From: Pseudopithomyces maydicus
Lineage: Eukaryota > Ascomycota > Dothideomycetes > Pleosporales > Didymosphaeriaceae
DNA length: 64,000 nt
Reading direction: 5' to 3'
Assembly (NCBI GenBank): GCA_026873275.1
Contig: JANTUC010000002.1
Coordinates: forward strand, 2,976,001-3,040,000
Shown: positions 10,061-22,300 of the stretch, one piece after another
Layout of the letters: each line of letters starts with the position of its first letter
Position numbering within the stretch: the stretch's first letter is position 1
Notes under the pieces: generated by a model
Databases searched by the model: none
What the model was told of the DNA's origin: nothing
The model's input: the letters and a program-made list of their open reading frames with translations, nothing else
Position numbers and translations under genes: made by a program

Positions 10061-12537
10061 CTAACAAAAAATGAAATTCTCGATCTTCGACTCTTTCAAG
10101 CCTTCCATAGCCTCCCCGTTTATCACTGAAGGAACTAAACACTCTCCAATAAGAAGACAGTGATCACCCTCTTCTCTGATTACGAACGGTAACTTAGCTC
10201 CAAAAAACATCGCAACGACATCGTCCTTTTGTACATTCTCTCGTGCGATGCCTATAAACCCATATCGCGATAAGAACATCGTTCGGCCATCCATGAAAGA
10301 TTCACCCGCTGGCAGCCTTGGCTGAGTCAAAGCTTTCCTGACAGTTTCATCTTTATCGACCATGGCAGTGCTCATGCGCTCTACAGACTGATACCAGTTA
10401 ACAGTTGGAGATTCAGGGTTATCTTCCATTAGGTCTCGATAGTATCTGTCGCATTTCGCTATATGTTTCCAATACTTGTACGATTTATTGCTTAATGATG
10501 AGAACTTCTCAGGCTCGGGGTGTTTTTTCTCATACATCAGGAGGATGAAAACCTCAGCTTGCGTCAACTGGGATCCCGGATACATTCTGGGAGACACACA
10601 CTGTGTCGTGAAATCCAAATATTGCTGGCCAGCGTTTTGGTCTTTCGATATGATAGCGTCGACGGTCATTATTCGAAACCCGCGAACCTTCAAGCCTTGA
10701 GTACTCCTTGCCAGAAGATTTTGACATCTGTGTTGTTCGATAATGGCCCAAGAGCCTGTATCTAGATCATCAGAGGCACCTTTGTCGGATGGCAGCCATT
10801 CGGAGAATTTGTAGAAAGGGTCTATATTAACAGTCCAATCAGGCACCCATGATGGCCAGTATTCTTGATGTATGGAACCGGTTTCTTCCGGTGCTTTGAA
10901 ATCTGCCAAGTCGCTTCCCTTGAGAAATGTGTCAGATAAGAAGCTAATATCAGCGTTCGGGCCTTGCCGCTGCATGAATACTTTCACGGCCTCTCGGTAC
11001 ACTTCAAGGACCGACAAAGAGTAGTCGACGGGTATATCCAAAGTGTTGTACTGGGGATTATTTGAGGAGCAAATCGGTGCAAAGTCTCCACATGCAACTC
11101 CACGTACGCCGTACACTTTGTCCTTTGGGTCTGTAGCATTTCTGGACCGCGTAATTCGTAGAACCTGGAGACTTGAAAAATCAGCACATTACTTGAGCAA
11201 ACTTTTGAGTATGGTTGAATCACATACAGAGTTGTGATCTTGATTGCTGCGTTGAAATGTCTGTAGTATTGTGAACGAAGTTCCGTTTTGTCCGGGCGGA
11301 GCATGTATGAAACGCTCCCTACGTGGTATCTGATTTTCAAGGCCTCATGAAATGCATATAGATTAGACGGTTTGATCGATTTGAATGCGTCACGTATGTT
11401 CCCGCGTCGAGGACCTTTAGACTCTAAGGCTTGCTCGTAAACATCGAATGCCAGATTGACATCTTGCCAGACCATCTCTATATCTCCCACCTTGAGAATT
11501 ACCGCTTTTGCAAGAACGAACTCTTGAAGAGTCCAGACTCTTGTAAACCAGGTTGAATTCAACAAGTGATGGAGAGCAGCAAATTCTGTTTCACTATAGT
11601 GAGGAGTTTGTTTGTTCCATGATTCTGGTAATAGTAGACACTTCGAGCTCAGTGGCTTATTGAACTTCCGGAAACCAGCCTTTTGGTGGTGCCACATCAC
11701 ATGAGATTTTCTAATCGCTGACATCAAAGCTGCCCCCAGACTTTGGGGTCTGTGGTGTTGTCCTGATGTGCAGTTAGAAAAGGTTTCCGGTAGCCATACC
11801 AAGACAGCTATGGCTTTGTTGTATATCCGATCCATGATCCGAACTTGATCTGCTCGTTCGTTTAGATCTGCTTGGTTTATGCAAAGTCCGTCGATCCACA
11901 AAAATCTCACACCCTTTTCAAACCGCATCGACTGAAGGATCTCGTGGACGGTGTTGCTGACTTTCAAAACTCCAGTATGTGTGTCGTAAAAGTTTCCTTT
12001 CTTCGTATTCCAAAAGTCCACCCTACGGCACATGATGTCCACGTGCTTGTCCGTCTTCCCCCAGACATATGAAATAGCTTCATAAGTCACCGGTTCGCTC
12101 AAGGTTGAATCGATGAACTCGACACAGATTCGATCCCCAAAAGACTTTGGATGTAGCATGATGACCCTGAATCCTTGTTTCTTATGACAAATTGGTGTAT
12201 ATTTGTATTCGTGGGGTTCTTTCGGGAGCGGCGTATTAGGTACGCTATGTTCGAAAGGGGGCAACGCCCGAGTTGAACCATCAATGTATCGCGCAGCAAA
12301 TTTATGGCGATCTTTGCCATGGAAGTCATTAAGACAAACCCAGAAAAATGAACAATACCTTACGTTTTCCTCGCAAGACTTTTTCGGATCTCTTGTATTC
12401 CAATCTTGATCACCTATGTAAATGAAGTGGTGCGGTAGATCTGAGTAGCGTGGCTCCAGTTCTGAATGCCCTTGTTTATGTGAGCGTTTACCTTCTCCAT
12501 TGTCGTCTTGTTGTTGTATACTTGTGGGCGAATCCAT
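10061..12537 (-). CDS. HET-domain protein (heterokaryon incompatibility family)
   Basis: Two exons (12537-11228, 11171-10061) separated by a 56 nt GTATGT...AAG intron join in frame to 806 residues. The HET domain spans roughly residues 145-450. Landmarks are YEAISYVWG, then FLWIDGLCINQADLNERADQ, then WFTRVWTLQEFVLAK. Directly over the splice junction lies the family motif TDPKDKVYGVRGVA. The C-terminal half (WPSWVPDWT, then repeated Trp/Tyr-rich blocks ending in GDHCLLIGEC) matches the usual layout of fungal HET proteins with a beta-rich tail. HET proteins trigger cell death on fusion of unlike hyphae, or act in innate-immunity-like responses. No NACHT, patatin or prion-like partner gene sits next to it here. 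The N-terminal 100 residues are unassigned. Confidence 0.9.
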
Positions 12538-13385
12538 TTTGCGAATAAGACCAGATGTGTAGTGTCTGGGCTACAACGGGTTTAAATGTGTGGCTCATCC
12601 GGATCCTTATCAGCGCAGTAGGAAGAGGGACCCCACTTGATGAAGAGCGCACATATGCTTGGCTGTGCTCTAGTGAGATGCCGTGAAAGAGTCGGTAAGC
12701 GTAGTAACATTCCATTCTCGATCAGTCATTCGATTATTGTCACGAGAGTCTGGATAGGCCATGTTAACTCCAGCCAAAGGCGACGGATTCATCAACACGG
12801 CGCACTACTTCCATCGTCGATCAGACCAATTATTTGAAACAGCTGGTATCGTTCTTAGGTGACCATAGAGAGTACAAATAAAGGGAAGCATCGATACAGG
12901 ATTCTATTGGAAGGCTATGTTACTTTGTGCTTTCCTTATGAATACAAATAAGGCAGGTGCTACCCAGCTTAAGACGGATACGACATTCTAGTATTGTAGC
13001 ATAACCCAAATGCGTCTCGACTAGTAGCCTATATCGATTGCAAGGTATGCAGTGCTTCATATCTCCCTTGGAAGGGGCTAGTCAATGCAATCGTGTATAT
13101 TCCGATGTCGCCCTTGATGAACGAGCCAGGTTTCCACGTCAGTGTTTCTGTGGTCCGACTGAAGTGAGAAACTAGTGGCCGCATTCTCATGTGTATGAAC
13201 TCGCAACCCAACATCGCGTTTTTAGGCTACCCTTTACAGACCAACTATTCTCATAGCGGAGGCCCCGGGGCCCGGGGCTTCCAACATCACCTGACATGAG
13301 CTGACCACCACTTAACACGCACCGTATTCAACAGCTCATAATTCATATAAATCAACTCAAAGGGTATCTCTTAAACCACCACACT
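12538..13385. other. Intergenic region, HET upstream and RAD14 downstream
   Basis: No gene is supported. A GC-only hairpin GCCCCGG-GGC-CCGGGGC lies at 13262-13278, between the 3' end of RAD14 and the HET promoter. Short open frames here lack coding bias. Confidence 0.5.
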
Positions 13386-14670
13386 CTAAAACTCCAACTC
13401 CTCAACCTCCATCCCACACTCCTCACACCTCTTCCTCGACAACCCCGTCTCCTTATTCAACACGCTCCTCCCCCACTCATGCACATGCCTCTCATTGATC
13501 CCCTTAATCCGCTTCCCAAAATGCGCCAACCCGACATCGTCGTCGCCCTCGCCCCTCGCCCTCGCCGCCTTGTACGCCTCCACCCTCGTCCTTTTCTTCA
13601 AATCCTGCAGCTTCTTGTTGAACTTCTTCTCCTTCTTCTCCTTGCTCGCTTTCTGCCTGCGCTCGTACTCGGCGTCCAGCGCCTCGGAGCTACCCCACTT
13701 CTTGTCGCTGAATGCGTAGTGCTCGACCTGCAGGCGCAGGAAGAGCTGCATGTTCTGCCAGTTGCTCTTGTGCGGGTTCGGGCGCTCGAGATGCGGGAGG
13801 AGCGTCTCGTCTTTGAGTTCGGGATCGGTGAGGAGGTAGTCTTCCTTGGCCTCGGTTTTGGTCAGGAGGCTGTATTTGTCGGGGAATTTGTCCTTGCAGG
13901 CGTTGCAGATGCTGATTTGGAAGCCGTCTTGCCACTTGAAGTCGATGTTCAGAGAGGAACACTCCCGGCATTTGCCCTTGATGTCGCGCTTGCCGTCGCC
14001 GTATTTGCCTTTGAAATCCTCGCCGTCTTCTTGCGCGGCCTTTAGGAGCGCCTCTTCCTCATCGAGCCCGTTTACTTGATTCAAAATCGAGAGCCCTGGT
14101 TCGTATTTGCCGGCGCGGTTTTCCTGGAGCTTCCGCCTGGTGCGTTCGCGCTCCCACTCTGCGAGTGTCATGTTCGCGGGCTTCTCTTCCTCCTTTTTGC
14201 CGGTCCACATAGCGCGATTATGGGGATCGTCGGTCGTGCTGAGGAAGCCGCCCTTGGTATCCGTCATCTTGCTGAAATCATACTCGATGTACTCGGAGCG
14301 CCCAAAGTTCTTAGCCGGCTGTATGTAGTCGTTCGCAGGTGGTGGTATGAACCCATTCTGATCACGCTTAACGGGTGATGCAGCGTATGCGTTCCTTGAG
14401 TTTGCAGGGGTGTTGGAGGCGTTGATGGCGGCATATGAGCGTTTGGTTCCTGCGACGGGCGGAGGTGCGGCCTTGGAGGCTTGGGCTTGTTGTGCGGCGG
14501 CTTTGGCTTTCAGACGAGCTTCTTCCTGGTGAGAGATCTCAGAATTTTTTTACATTAAATCTTGTTGTCAAGCTCACCATTCGCCGCACTTGCTCTGGGG
14601 TCAACGGGTTTGGTGGCGGCTTGCCCGCTGACCGCAGGGCCCGTGGTGGTGTTGCCGGTGTCCCTGTCAT
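13386..14670 (-). CDS. RAD14: DNA damage recognition protein Rad14/XPA
   Basis: XPA/Rad14 verifies damage and positions the incision complex in nucleotide excision repair in the nucleus. Two exons (14670-14578, 14525-13386) join in phase 0 to 410 residues. The start gives LTPEQVRRM directly before the intron and EEARLKAKAAA after it, the helical start seen in Rad14 homologues. The zinc finger is C4: Cys217-X2-Cys220 and Cys238-X2-Cys241 (CRECSSLN then ISICNAC). The DNA-binding region follows (KTEAKEDYLLTD, LERPNPHKSNWQNMQLFLR, VEHYAFSDKKWGS), and then a basic coiled segment. The C-terminus ends HVHEWGRSVLN then KRCEECGMEVEELEF, a second CxxC pair. Every key residue is intact. Confidence 0.95.
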
Positions 14671-15557
14671 TATGGAGAAAAACGGCTACGGCAGGAGGTA
14701 TGACGGTATCTGGAAGGATTCACAGACGCATATACTTGAACAGCGAGCACCAGAGAGGAGAACGGCTGCATGTTCGCAATTTCGAGTGGCGTTGATAATA
14801 TGATTCAGGCAATGATGCATGCCAAGACACTAGCGCGTCGAACGTCGACGCGTCTGGACATTCACCCAAGTGAGAGTGGCATTATCCTTTTGATGCAGAA
14901 AGTCATCAGCGCCAACCTCCCGGCTTGGATTTTCTGAGATGTAGCTTGGTTAATCTATGTCATCTATGTCTTGACAGCCAATTACCTTCTGTATTAGTAT
15001 TATGCCGTTGAAAAGCCTTGCTCCGATGCTCAATTGTATATAAGGAATACGGGGCACATTCACCAATCATCACGCGGTTTCGAGCGTACTCATAAAAATC
15101 GGTGCATTCCACTACAAGACCATTCTCTCTTCCTGGGCCCGCCTCATACGGTATGAAGCCTATTGGATTATTCCTATCCTGGGTTCCAAATTCTCTAGAC
15201 GAAGAGGAGACGAGAAGATCCAGTCTATGATGTCATTTCGACTTCCATACGATGCATGGCTTGAATAAAATTAACATCGAAACTTGCTCTAAGAAACTGT
15301 AAAGAAAAACCCGTCGTTCACTGTGAGTAGTGACATTACAATGTCCGGGTTTTCAAAGGGCGTTCTTCTATGCAGCGCCACAGCACCGCCCTTATAAATC
15401 CGTCCGTCTGACTCTACCCTGTGGCTGTACCCACATCAATCGAGTCACCCAAAAATTGATAATCAGACAGAACGACCCAGCTATTCAATAAAAGCGGCCT
15501 GAGGACCCAAATCTCAATCAGACATCTTCTCCGACACATCCAATAAAGAAAGTCGCC
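14671..15557. promoter_or_regulatory. Divergent intergenic region between RAD14 and PTH1
   Basis: This stretch separates the start codons of RAD14 (minus) and PTH1 (plus) and must contain both promoters. No coding sequence is supported. A short motif TTCGAGTGGCGTTGA at 14781-14795 resembles sequences at 16571 and 29563 (see findings). Confidence 0.5.
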
Positions 15558-16528
15558 ATGGGTAAAAGCGCGCTCAGCTCACGTGCACACGCGGAAGCCC
15601 GCATCCCTGCGCCGATCGCCGCCGATCAACCTCCAAAAAACATCGAGGCACCACGAACACCACCACTCAGCTCCTCTCCCAACGACGACGATACCGCACA
15701 CAACACCAGCGAAACCTCCTACACACCCTTGTCACCACCCTCATCCCGCAAACAAAAACGCGCCGCAAAAAAGAACAAATCCTCACATACAACAATCGAC
15801 CTCCCCACACCACCCACCTCCACAACCCCAACACCAAAGTCCTCCCGCTCAACCTCCCCCTCGGTACCCCACTCAATGCGTCCCTCCGCCGCCCTTCACG
15901 CGGCCGAAAAAGCCTACCCCCTCTTCATCGCCTCCATCGGCAACCCAGGCTCCACCTACGCGCACACGCTGCATTCCGCAGGCCACACCATAACCTCGCA
16001 CATCGCATCCGTCAAAGCCTACAAGCCGTTCACCAAGGGTCTCTCCGGCCTCGTCGCCCGCCCGGATCACACAACCTACTCGTTCAACCCCCTGCACGGC
16101 TTCCGGCGCACCGAGAGCGCGCCTGAGGCCGGCGGCGACGACTGGACGTTCTGGCAGAGCACGTCGCTGATGAATGTATCCGGGAAGAGTCTTTCGCGGG
16201 CGTGGCGCGAGTTTGTGCGGGAGAAGGGGGCGGAGGCGCGACTTGTGGTTGTGCACGATGAGTTGGAGGCGGGGTTGGGGAAGGTCAGTGTGAGGGATGG
16301 GGCGGCGAGCGCGAAGGGGCATAATGGGATTAAGAGTGCGCAGGCGAGCTTGGGGGGATGAAGTGGTGGAGGGTTGGGGTTGGGATTGGAAGGCCTGAGA
16401 GCAGGGAGCCGGATGTGGTGGCGAGGTATGTGTTGAGGAAGATGAGTGCGGGGGAGATGAGGGCGATGGAGACGGCGTGTAGCGGGGTGGTTGATGCGTT
16501 GAGGGAGATTTCGGAGGGGAAGAGGTAG
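15558..16528 (+). CDS. PTH1: Peptidyl-tRNA hydrolase (Pth1 family), interrupted by a one-base frame break
   Basis: Pth1 cleaves the ester bond of peptidyl-tRNA released from stalled ribosomes; the fungal form is often mitochondrial. Residues 1 to about 115 are a low-complexity Ser/Pro/Thr/Lys-rich extension. The enzyme then begins: FIASIGNPGSTYAHTLHSAG carries the catalytic His region, and STSLMNVSGKSL the Asn loop. VVVHDELEAGLGKVSV carries the catalytic Asp, and AKGHNGIKSAQASLG the GHNG motif. The frame then stops at 16358-16360, just after six G (16352-16357). The next frame resumes immediately with MKWWRVGVGIGRP and runs to a stop at 16526-16528, ending the domain normally. One missing base in the G run would explain this: sequencing error or recent mutation. 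Confidence 0.8.
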
Positions 16529-16858
16529 GGGAAAGGGGTTATAAGAGTATTGGATGCGCATTCACGTAATTTCGCGTGGCGTTGGAAGAGGAGCGATGAT
16601 ACCCTGCTCGAGCATTTGAATAGCACAGCACAGCACAGCATATAGAATTGTACGATACCAGGACGGGAAAAAAATAATCGAATGGATTCGAAAAGGGAAA
16701 TTGCATATCGTCCATAATGATTCACCCATACCATGCCGAAGCAGTACCAGTCCCTCTAAAACGCCACAGCCGTCGCCCTGGTGCTGACCCATTGAGCTAG
16801 ATAAAACATCATCAAACACCGATACCGATAATAATACAAATACGAATAGAAGAATTGG
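16529..16858. other. Short spacer between converging genes PTH1 and the Cut12-like gene
   Basis: This spacer holds the 3' ends of two convergent genes. TTCGCGTGGCGTTGGA at 16571-16586 recurs exactly at 29563-29578. Nothing else is seen. Confidence 0.5.
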
Positions 16859-18804
16859 CTATTTCTCCAGCTCCTTTTTCCTTCTTCTTTCCGCAAGCCT
16901 CTTCCTCGCCTCCTCTTTGCGTTTCTCATCAGGCCGCACTTTCTTAGATTGCGAGGAAGCTTCCGCGGAGTGAGTTTCGGTTGAGAGAGACTTGGATTTC
17001 GCATTGCTGAGCATGTCACTGGATGTCTGTGCGTCTTCACCCTTTCTAGCGTTTGATGTTAGGCTTTCCACAGGTTTGGTGGGTTCTTTTGTGGTCTCGG
17101 CGATCACACTCCAACGATCAGGTTTTTCTGAAACGCTATTCGTGGGTAGAAGTGTAGTGAGATTCGAAGAAAGAGGGCGATCCTCATTCTCACGGGGGTT
17201 TGGAGCTCGGGACACAGATTTGGGAGCATCAGTGCGGCGGGAACGTAGAGGTCGGTTCGGCTTGGCATATGATCCACCACCGCCGCCACCACCCATCGGA
17301 AGCGCCATCTTGTCAAATGGCGCGATAGAGCTCTCGTCGGCGCCAGCCATCCAAGGATCCGGTGAAGGCTGAGGTAGTGGGCTCGATGGTGCGGCTTGCA
17401 CAGGTGACCTTGGCACATTCCGTTGACTCGATTCGCCTCTGCGAGTACTAAGAGTGGAGACTGAAGCGGGCTCTACGGCATCCAAAGAAAGACTGGGTCT
17501 AGAAACAGGCTCATTCTCTCGGCGCGCGGAGCGTGGCGTTCTACCCGTCATCGTTGAAACCCGACCAGCATCCATGCTCATACGTGGGGTGGTTGAAACA
17601 GATTCCCGAGGAATGGAGGACGGTTCAGGTAGTGTTTGACGCCGAACAATGCTAGGTTTAGGTGGTGAGTTCTCTTTGCCGACGGATACAACGCGCACTT
17701 TCCGGAAGAGGTGAGAGGCATCCACGAGTCTCTCTTGTTCGGCCTGAGCAGCCTCAACTTCTTTGCCGGAATCCTCGAAAATCTGAAATGGAGAAGATGA
17801 CTTGGCCTCTTGCGGGTCGGGCGAGCCTGCAGCCGGTGATTTTTCCAGTGTTGCAATGCGCTTTTTCAATGCCGCGATCTCAATCCCTGCAGAGGTTTGC
17901 TCAGCCATTGCCTTGCGTAACCGCTCTTGGAAGTCCTTGTTCTGTTGTTCCAACTCATGCTCACGCCTTTGGTGCCGCTTGCGCTCTTGTTCGATCTTCG
18001 TGATAAGCTCTGTGACCTCGCCGTCTTTCTTCATGGCATAGTCCTTAGCTAACTGTTGTTTGGAAATCAGCTTCTTGACCTCCTTCTCGCTCCTCGCCGT
18101 ATAGTGCTCGTATTGCTCTTTCCAGTATTTGCCAGAGTCGGATCGTGGGGCGCCAAGATCCATTGTAATGTCGCTATCATCCCTCGCTTTCTGTTTCTGC
18201 CCGCTTCTCGGTTGTGTGGTTTTTCGCGCGTCCAGCAGCGCGGCGGTGAGCCTCGTGCGCGGCTTCTGCTCGCTCTCTACATCCACCTTTAGCTCCGTGC
18301 CCGGAGTCCACGGACTCGGAAACTTGCCAGGGCAGTCGTTTGGTATACCACTGCGTCCTGCATTATTCCCCCGCTTACCCTCGTTGTCCACCACATGTGC
18401 CCCGAATTTCACCGATTTGCGTCCCCTGTTGGCGGTACCGGGAGTCATCAAGATGCCTCCAGGCAGTTTGGAGGGAGATACAGGCGGTGCATCTTCCCTT
18501 GGCGCGGCGAAGTTAGGTACGTTTGAGCTCGCGAGGTCCGGCGACTGCTTCTTTTGCAGCTTCCTGGCCGCATTGTTCGTGTTGTCTGGGGCTGGTGTTC
18601 CGAACACAGCGCGCGTGAAGGCCTTTACGGCGAATTGGTGCGCGGGGGTTTCCGGTGCGTCTATGAAGGTGCTCTCGTAGCCGTGGTCTAGCTGGTCAGC
18701 CTATGCGTGCAATGTAGATTAGCAGTTTCTATTCACCTGGCTGCAAATCTTCAATCGCATTGGTAGTTCGCGAGCCTATGATCCACGAAAGCACCATGTT
18801 CACG
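16859..18804 (-). CDS. cut12: Spindle pole body-associated protein, Cut12 family
   Basis: Cut12 is a coiled-coil spindle pole body component that, in fission yeast, promotes mitotic commitment and bipolar spindle formation. The long exon (to 16859) begins in frame upstream of Met18607 with FIDAPETPAHQFAVKAFTRA, then FGTPAPD. It continues with the family block GGILMTPGTANRGRKSVKFG, SGKYWKEQYEHYTARSEKEV and a predicted coiled coil (about residues 190-300: KIEQERKRHQRREHELEQQN). A long disordered Ser/Pro-rich tail ends in a charged helix. A first exon MVLSWIIGSRTTNAIEDLQP at 18804-18742 fits the expected N-terminus. However, its GTGAAT donor (phase 1) and the TAG acceptor at about 18712 do not join in frame. 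The exact N-terminal splice is unresolved. Confidence 0.75.
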
Positions 18805-19356
18805 AATTGAATTTTGTGGGGCGGTTGGGTTGTGAGGTTTCGAATGAAGAAACACCCCAAGGTGGGAGTCAGACGTGTGAAGTGTCGTTTTGTTGTTTGT
18901 TTGGCGGCTTGTTTACTGGACGATCCGAAGCGAACGGCGGGCGGGGTGAGTCCACGTCACCGGATCGCAGGCTTCTCCTCGGGAAGAAAAGAAAATGCGC
19001 GCAGAAAGGCCCATGTACCGTGGCGCTATAGTATCCTCTCCGAGGCACAGAAGAGGGCGGAAAGCGCAGTTCCTGGTTGTTATGTGTCTTGTGTACCTGC
19101 ACGAGCATGGAAGTCGCGTCCGGTGCCCTAGAGCCAAAGGGGAAAGCGCGCATGCCGCATTGTGGGGTGCCACCGCTACTTCGTGAGCTGGCGGCGGCGA
19201 AGAACTGATGTCCAGCTCATCTCTCCACAGCAACAAAAACCTGCGTCAGTGAATGTACCATGTCTGCAGTGTGAAGGGTCGCAGCTCCGGCTGCACTGTC
19301 TCCCCTACGTCAACCCCCATGTTGACTCATTCAACCCACGAAAGACTCACCCCAGC
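18805..19356. promoter_or_regulatory. Divergent promoter and leader of the Cut12-like gene and GCN2
   Basis: Start codons of the two genes face away from each other across about 550 bases. On the GCN2 side, ATGs precede the main start. A four-codon frame sits at 19260-19274. A frame from 19253, with a second in-frame ATG at 19319, runs to 19513 and overlaps the GCN2 start out of frame. A perfect TGACTCA, the Gcn4/CPC1 site, lies at 19323-19329. Whether these are transcribed depends on the unknown start site. Confidence 0.5.
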
Positions 19357-22300
19357 ATGGCCCCGCCAAAAACACCGCGAAACAAAACCTTCTCAGATGT
19401 ACACACGCCACACAGCATGGCTCCCACTCCGGGACAGCCTGCCCTTGAACCTGGCTCTGCGCAGCCCTCCGAGGCGCTGGCCCAGGTCCAAGAAGACGAA
19501 CGAGAAGTCTTGAAGGCCATTTACATGGATGACTATGAAGAAGCAGAGGCAACAGGCTCATGGGGTGTATGTATTACTGTCTTACCTGTGGTGTCTTGTC
19601 CCGCGCGTGATTTTCCCTGCGATCGTAAATGAATCTGTATGCTGACGCCTACGTTTGGTCTCAGAAAACCACTGACAGGGTCCTTCGCTTGAAACTGCGC
19701 TCATTCTCAAATGACGACATCTCGTGCATACTATGTGCAAAGATCACGGCTACTTATCCCAAATCTTTACCAGTCTTGACCCTGGAAAACACGGGCCAAT
19801 TGCGACTAAAGACCCTGCAGCGACTTCAGGCCATGCTCCAGAAGCGGCCGAAGGAGCTAGTAGGCGAAGTCATGCTGCATGACATCGCTGCTTCTATCCA
19901 GGATATTCTAGAAGACGAGATCGCCGTCCGCGAAAACGATGGCACTTTCGAGAATCTGGATGCCGAACGAGCTGTACAGGAGGCAACTGCCGCCGAGTTG
20001 GCCAAGCAGCAGGAAGAGGAGCTCCAAAAGAAGCGCGACCAGGAGAAAGCTGAAGAAGAACGAGCACTACAGCAGATGGTTAACGACGAGATGCGGCGCA
20101 AAGAAATTATGGCTAAACGCCGGAACCGTTTGTCGACTTTGACTCCTAGGGCTTCCTACGAGAACGGACATGATGGAGGCCGCCATGTTTCGTTCGACCG
20201 AGTCATCGAACTGCAGTATGATGGGAAAACCACTCAATGCTCTGCAGTGGAAGGACTCTTGTCGTTCCGGAAAGGCCCAGCGACTGACCAACTGCTCGTA
20301 AAGCCCGTTGGAGATGACGATGGGATTACATTGGTCATCAAGCGCGTGCGAGTCGGGGCTATGAAGCCTTCAGATGCTGCACAGCTGAAGAGAGCCATCA
20401 CTGAATTTGAAGAAGAGATGGAAGAGATCAAGAAGCTGCGTCAATCGACAATCCTGAATGTCTTTGACTTCAAGATCGAACAAATGCCCGAAGCTATATG
20501 GGAAATCAATGTTCTTATTGAATTCGGCGACAAGGGCTCACTGGGTGAGAAACTGGATGACGATGGACAGATAGCCGTCGCGAAGGTCAGGTCGTGGACT
20601 GTCGACCTTCTGGAGGCGCTCGATTACTATCACCGAAACGGTGTCATACACAAGCGCATTCATCCGCACAACATTCTTTTACACAAGTCGTCCACTGGAG
20701 GCGTCTCCGTGAAGCTCGCTGATGCTGGATATCAGGAAACCTTACACAGCTTGAAGAACTTTGGTAGTGGTGCACCGTCTTACTATACGTCTCGGTCCGC
20801 GTTTTGGATCCCCGCCGAACTAGCGCAAGAAGCGAGACGGACTCGCAAGACCGACGTGTGGGACCTAGGAGTTGTCTTCCTGCAGATGCTATTCGGACTG
20901 GACGTCCCTCAGAAATACAACTCACCCAAGGAGCTTTCTGACGCGCGTGGCTGTTCCGAGCCTTTGCAGGAAATTCTAAAGAAGTTTTTCAAACCCGACC
21001 CGAAGAAGCGACCTTCAGCGTTCGACCTCATTCCTTGCGAATTCCTGCGCGACGATGTACCCGTATTCGAACAGCCTTCAACCCCCATGAGGTCCAGGCA
21101 TTCTTCAACATCTTTAGCACATTATCGTTTACGTCGCGAGTCTTCGGCTGGAGGCGGCATGACGTATTCACGCTATACGAGCGACTGGGTAGAACAAGAT
21201 CGCTTGGGCAAAGGAGGTTATGGAGAAGTAGTCAAGGCGCGGAATAAAGTTGATGGTCGGATTTACGCAATCAAGAAGATTCGGCAGAAGACAGCGTCGG
21301 CACTCACTGAGGTTCTCTCTGAGGTTATGCTGTTGTCACGCCTGAATCATCCCTGTGTTGTTCGATACTATACGGCGTGGCCTGAAGAAGAAACGGCGAT
21401 AATGTCGGACTCTGACTCTGAAGACGATTCCACTACATTCGACCCCGACGACTCAGATTCAGACTCTGATATTTCACCCGGCAACACCGGTGCCGGAGGT
21501 TTCGGAACAAGCACGGGAGGATTGGATTTCATCAGCGACAGCGGATACCCAAAAATCGAGTTCGGCTCGGACGATGAGTATACACAGGACGATGATGGAG
21601 CTATTGTATTTGAGTCTGATACGGGTAAGTTTTGTGACGTCTATCCGGAGCACCCAACTAACTGTGCCTAGAAGACGACGCTAGTCTTGAGGGGACCCAA
21701 TCGCCTATTGCAAAGAGAAGAACTGCCTCTAACTCGATGCTTACGCGCCCTACTCGAACGATCCTTTACATTCAAATGGAGTTGTGTGATAAGCGGACAT
21801 TACGAGATTTGATTCGACAAGGCTTATACGACGACCCTGATGAAGTTTGGCGTCTATTCCGACAAATGCTGGAAGGTTTGGCCCATATCCACAGCCATGG
21901 CATCATTCATCGTGACCTCAAGCCCGATAATATCTTCATTGACATGGCCAAAGTTCCTAAGATAGGAGATTTTGGCCTCGCAACTAGCGGACAGTATCAG
22001 CGACTAGATCGAAAGGCTTCTACCGGAATATTGCAGGATAATGATATGACCCGCAGTATAGGAACAGCGCTCTATGTTGCTCCCGAACTCAGATCCAGTG
22101 TTACCGGGAACTACAATGACAAAGTCGATATGTACTCTATGGGCATCATTTTCTTCGAAATGTGTTATCCTCTCAGTACTGGTATGGAGCGGGACCAAGT
22201 TATTCGTGGTCTACGCGAACGGAAACATACATTACCCGCGGAATTCGAGACGCCGGAAAAGTCGTTGCAGGGCAATATTATCAACTCACTTATCAGTCAT

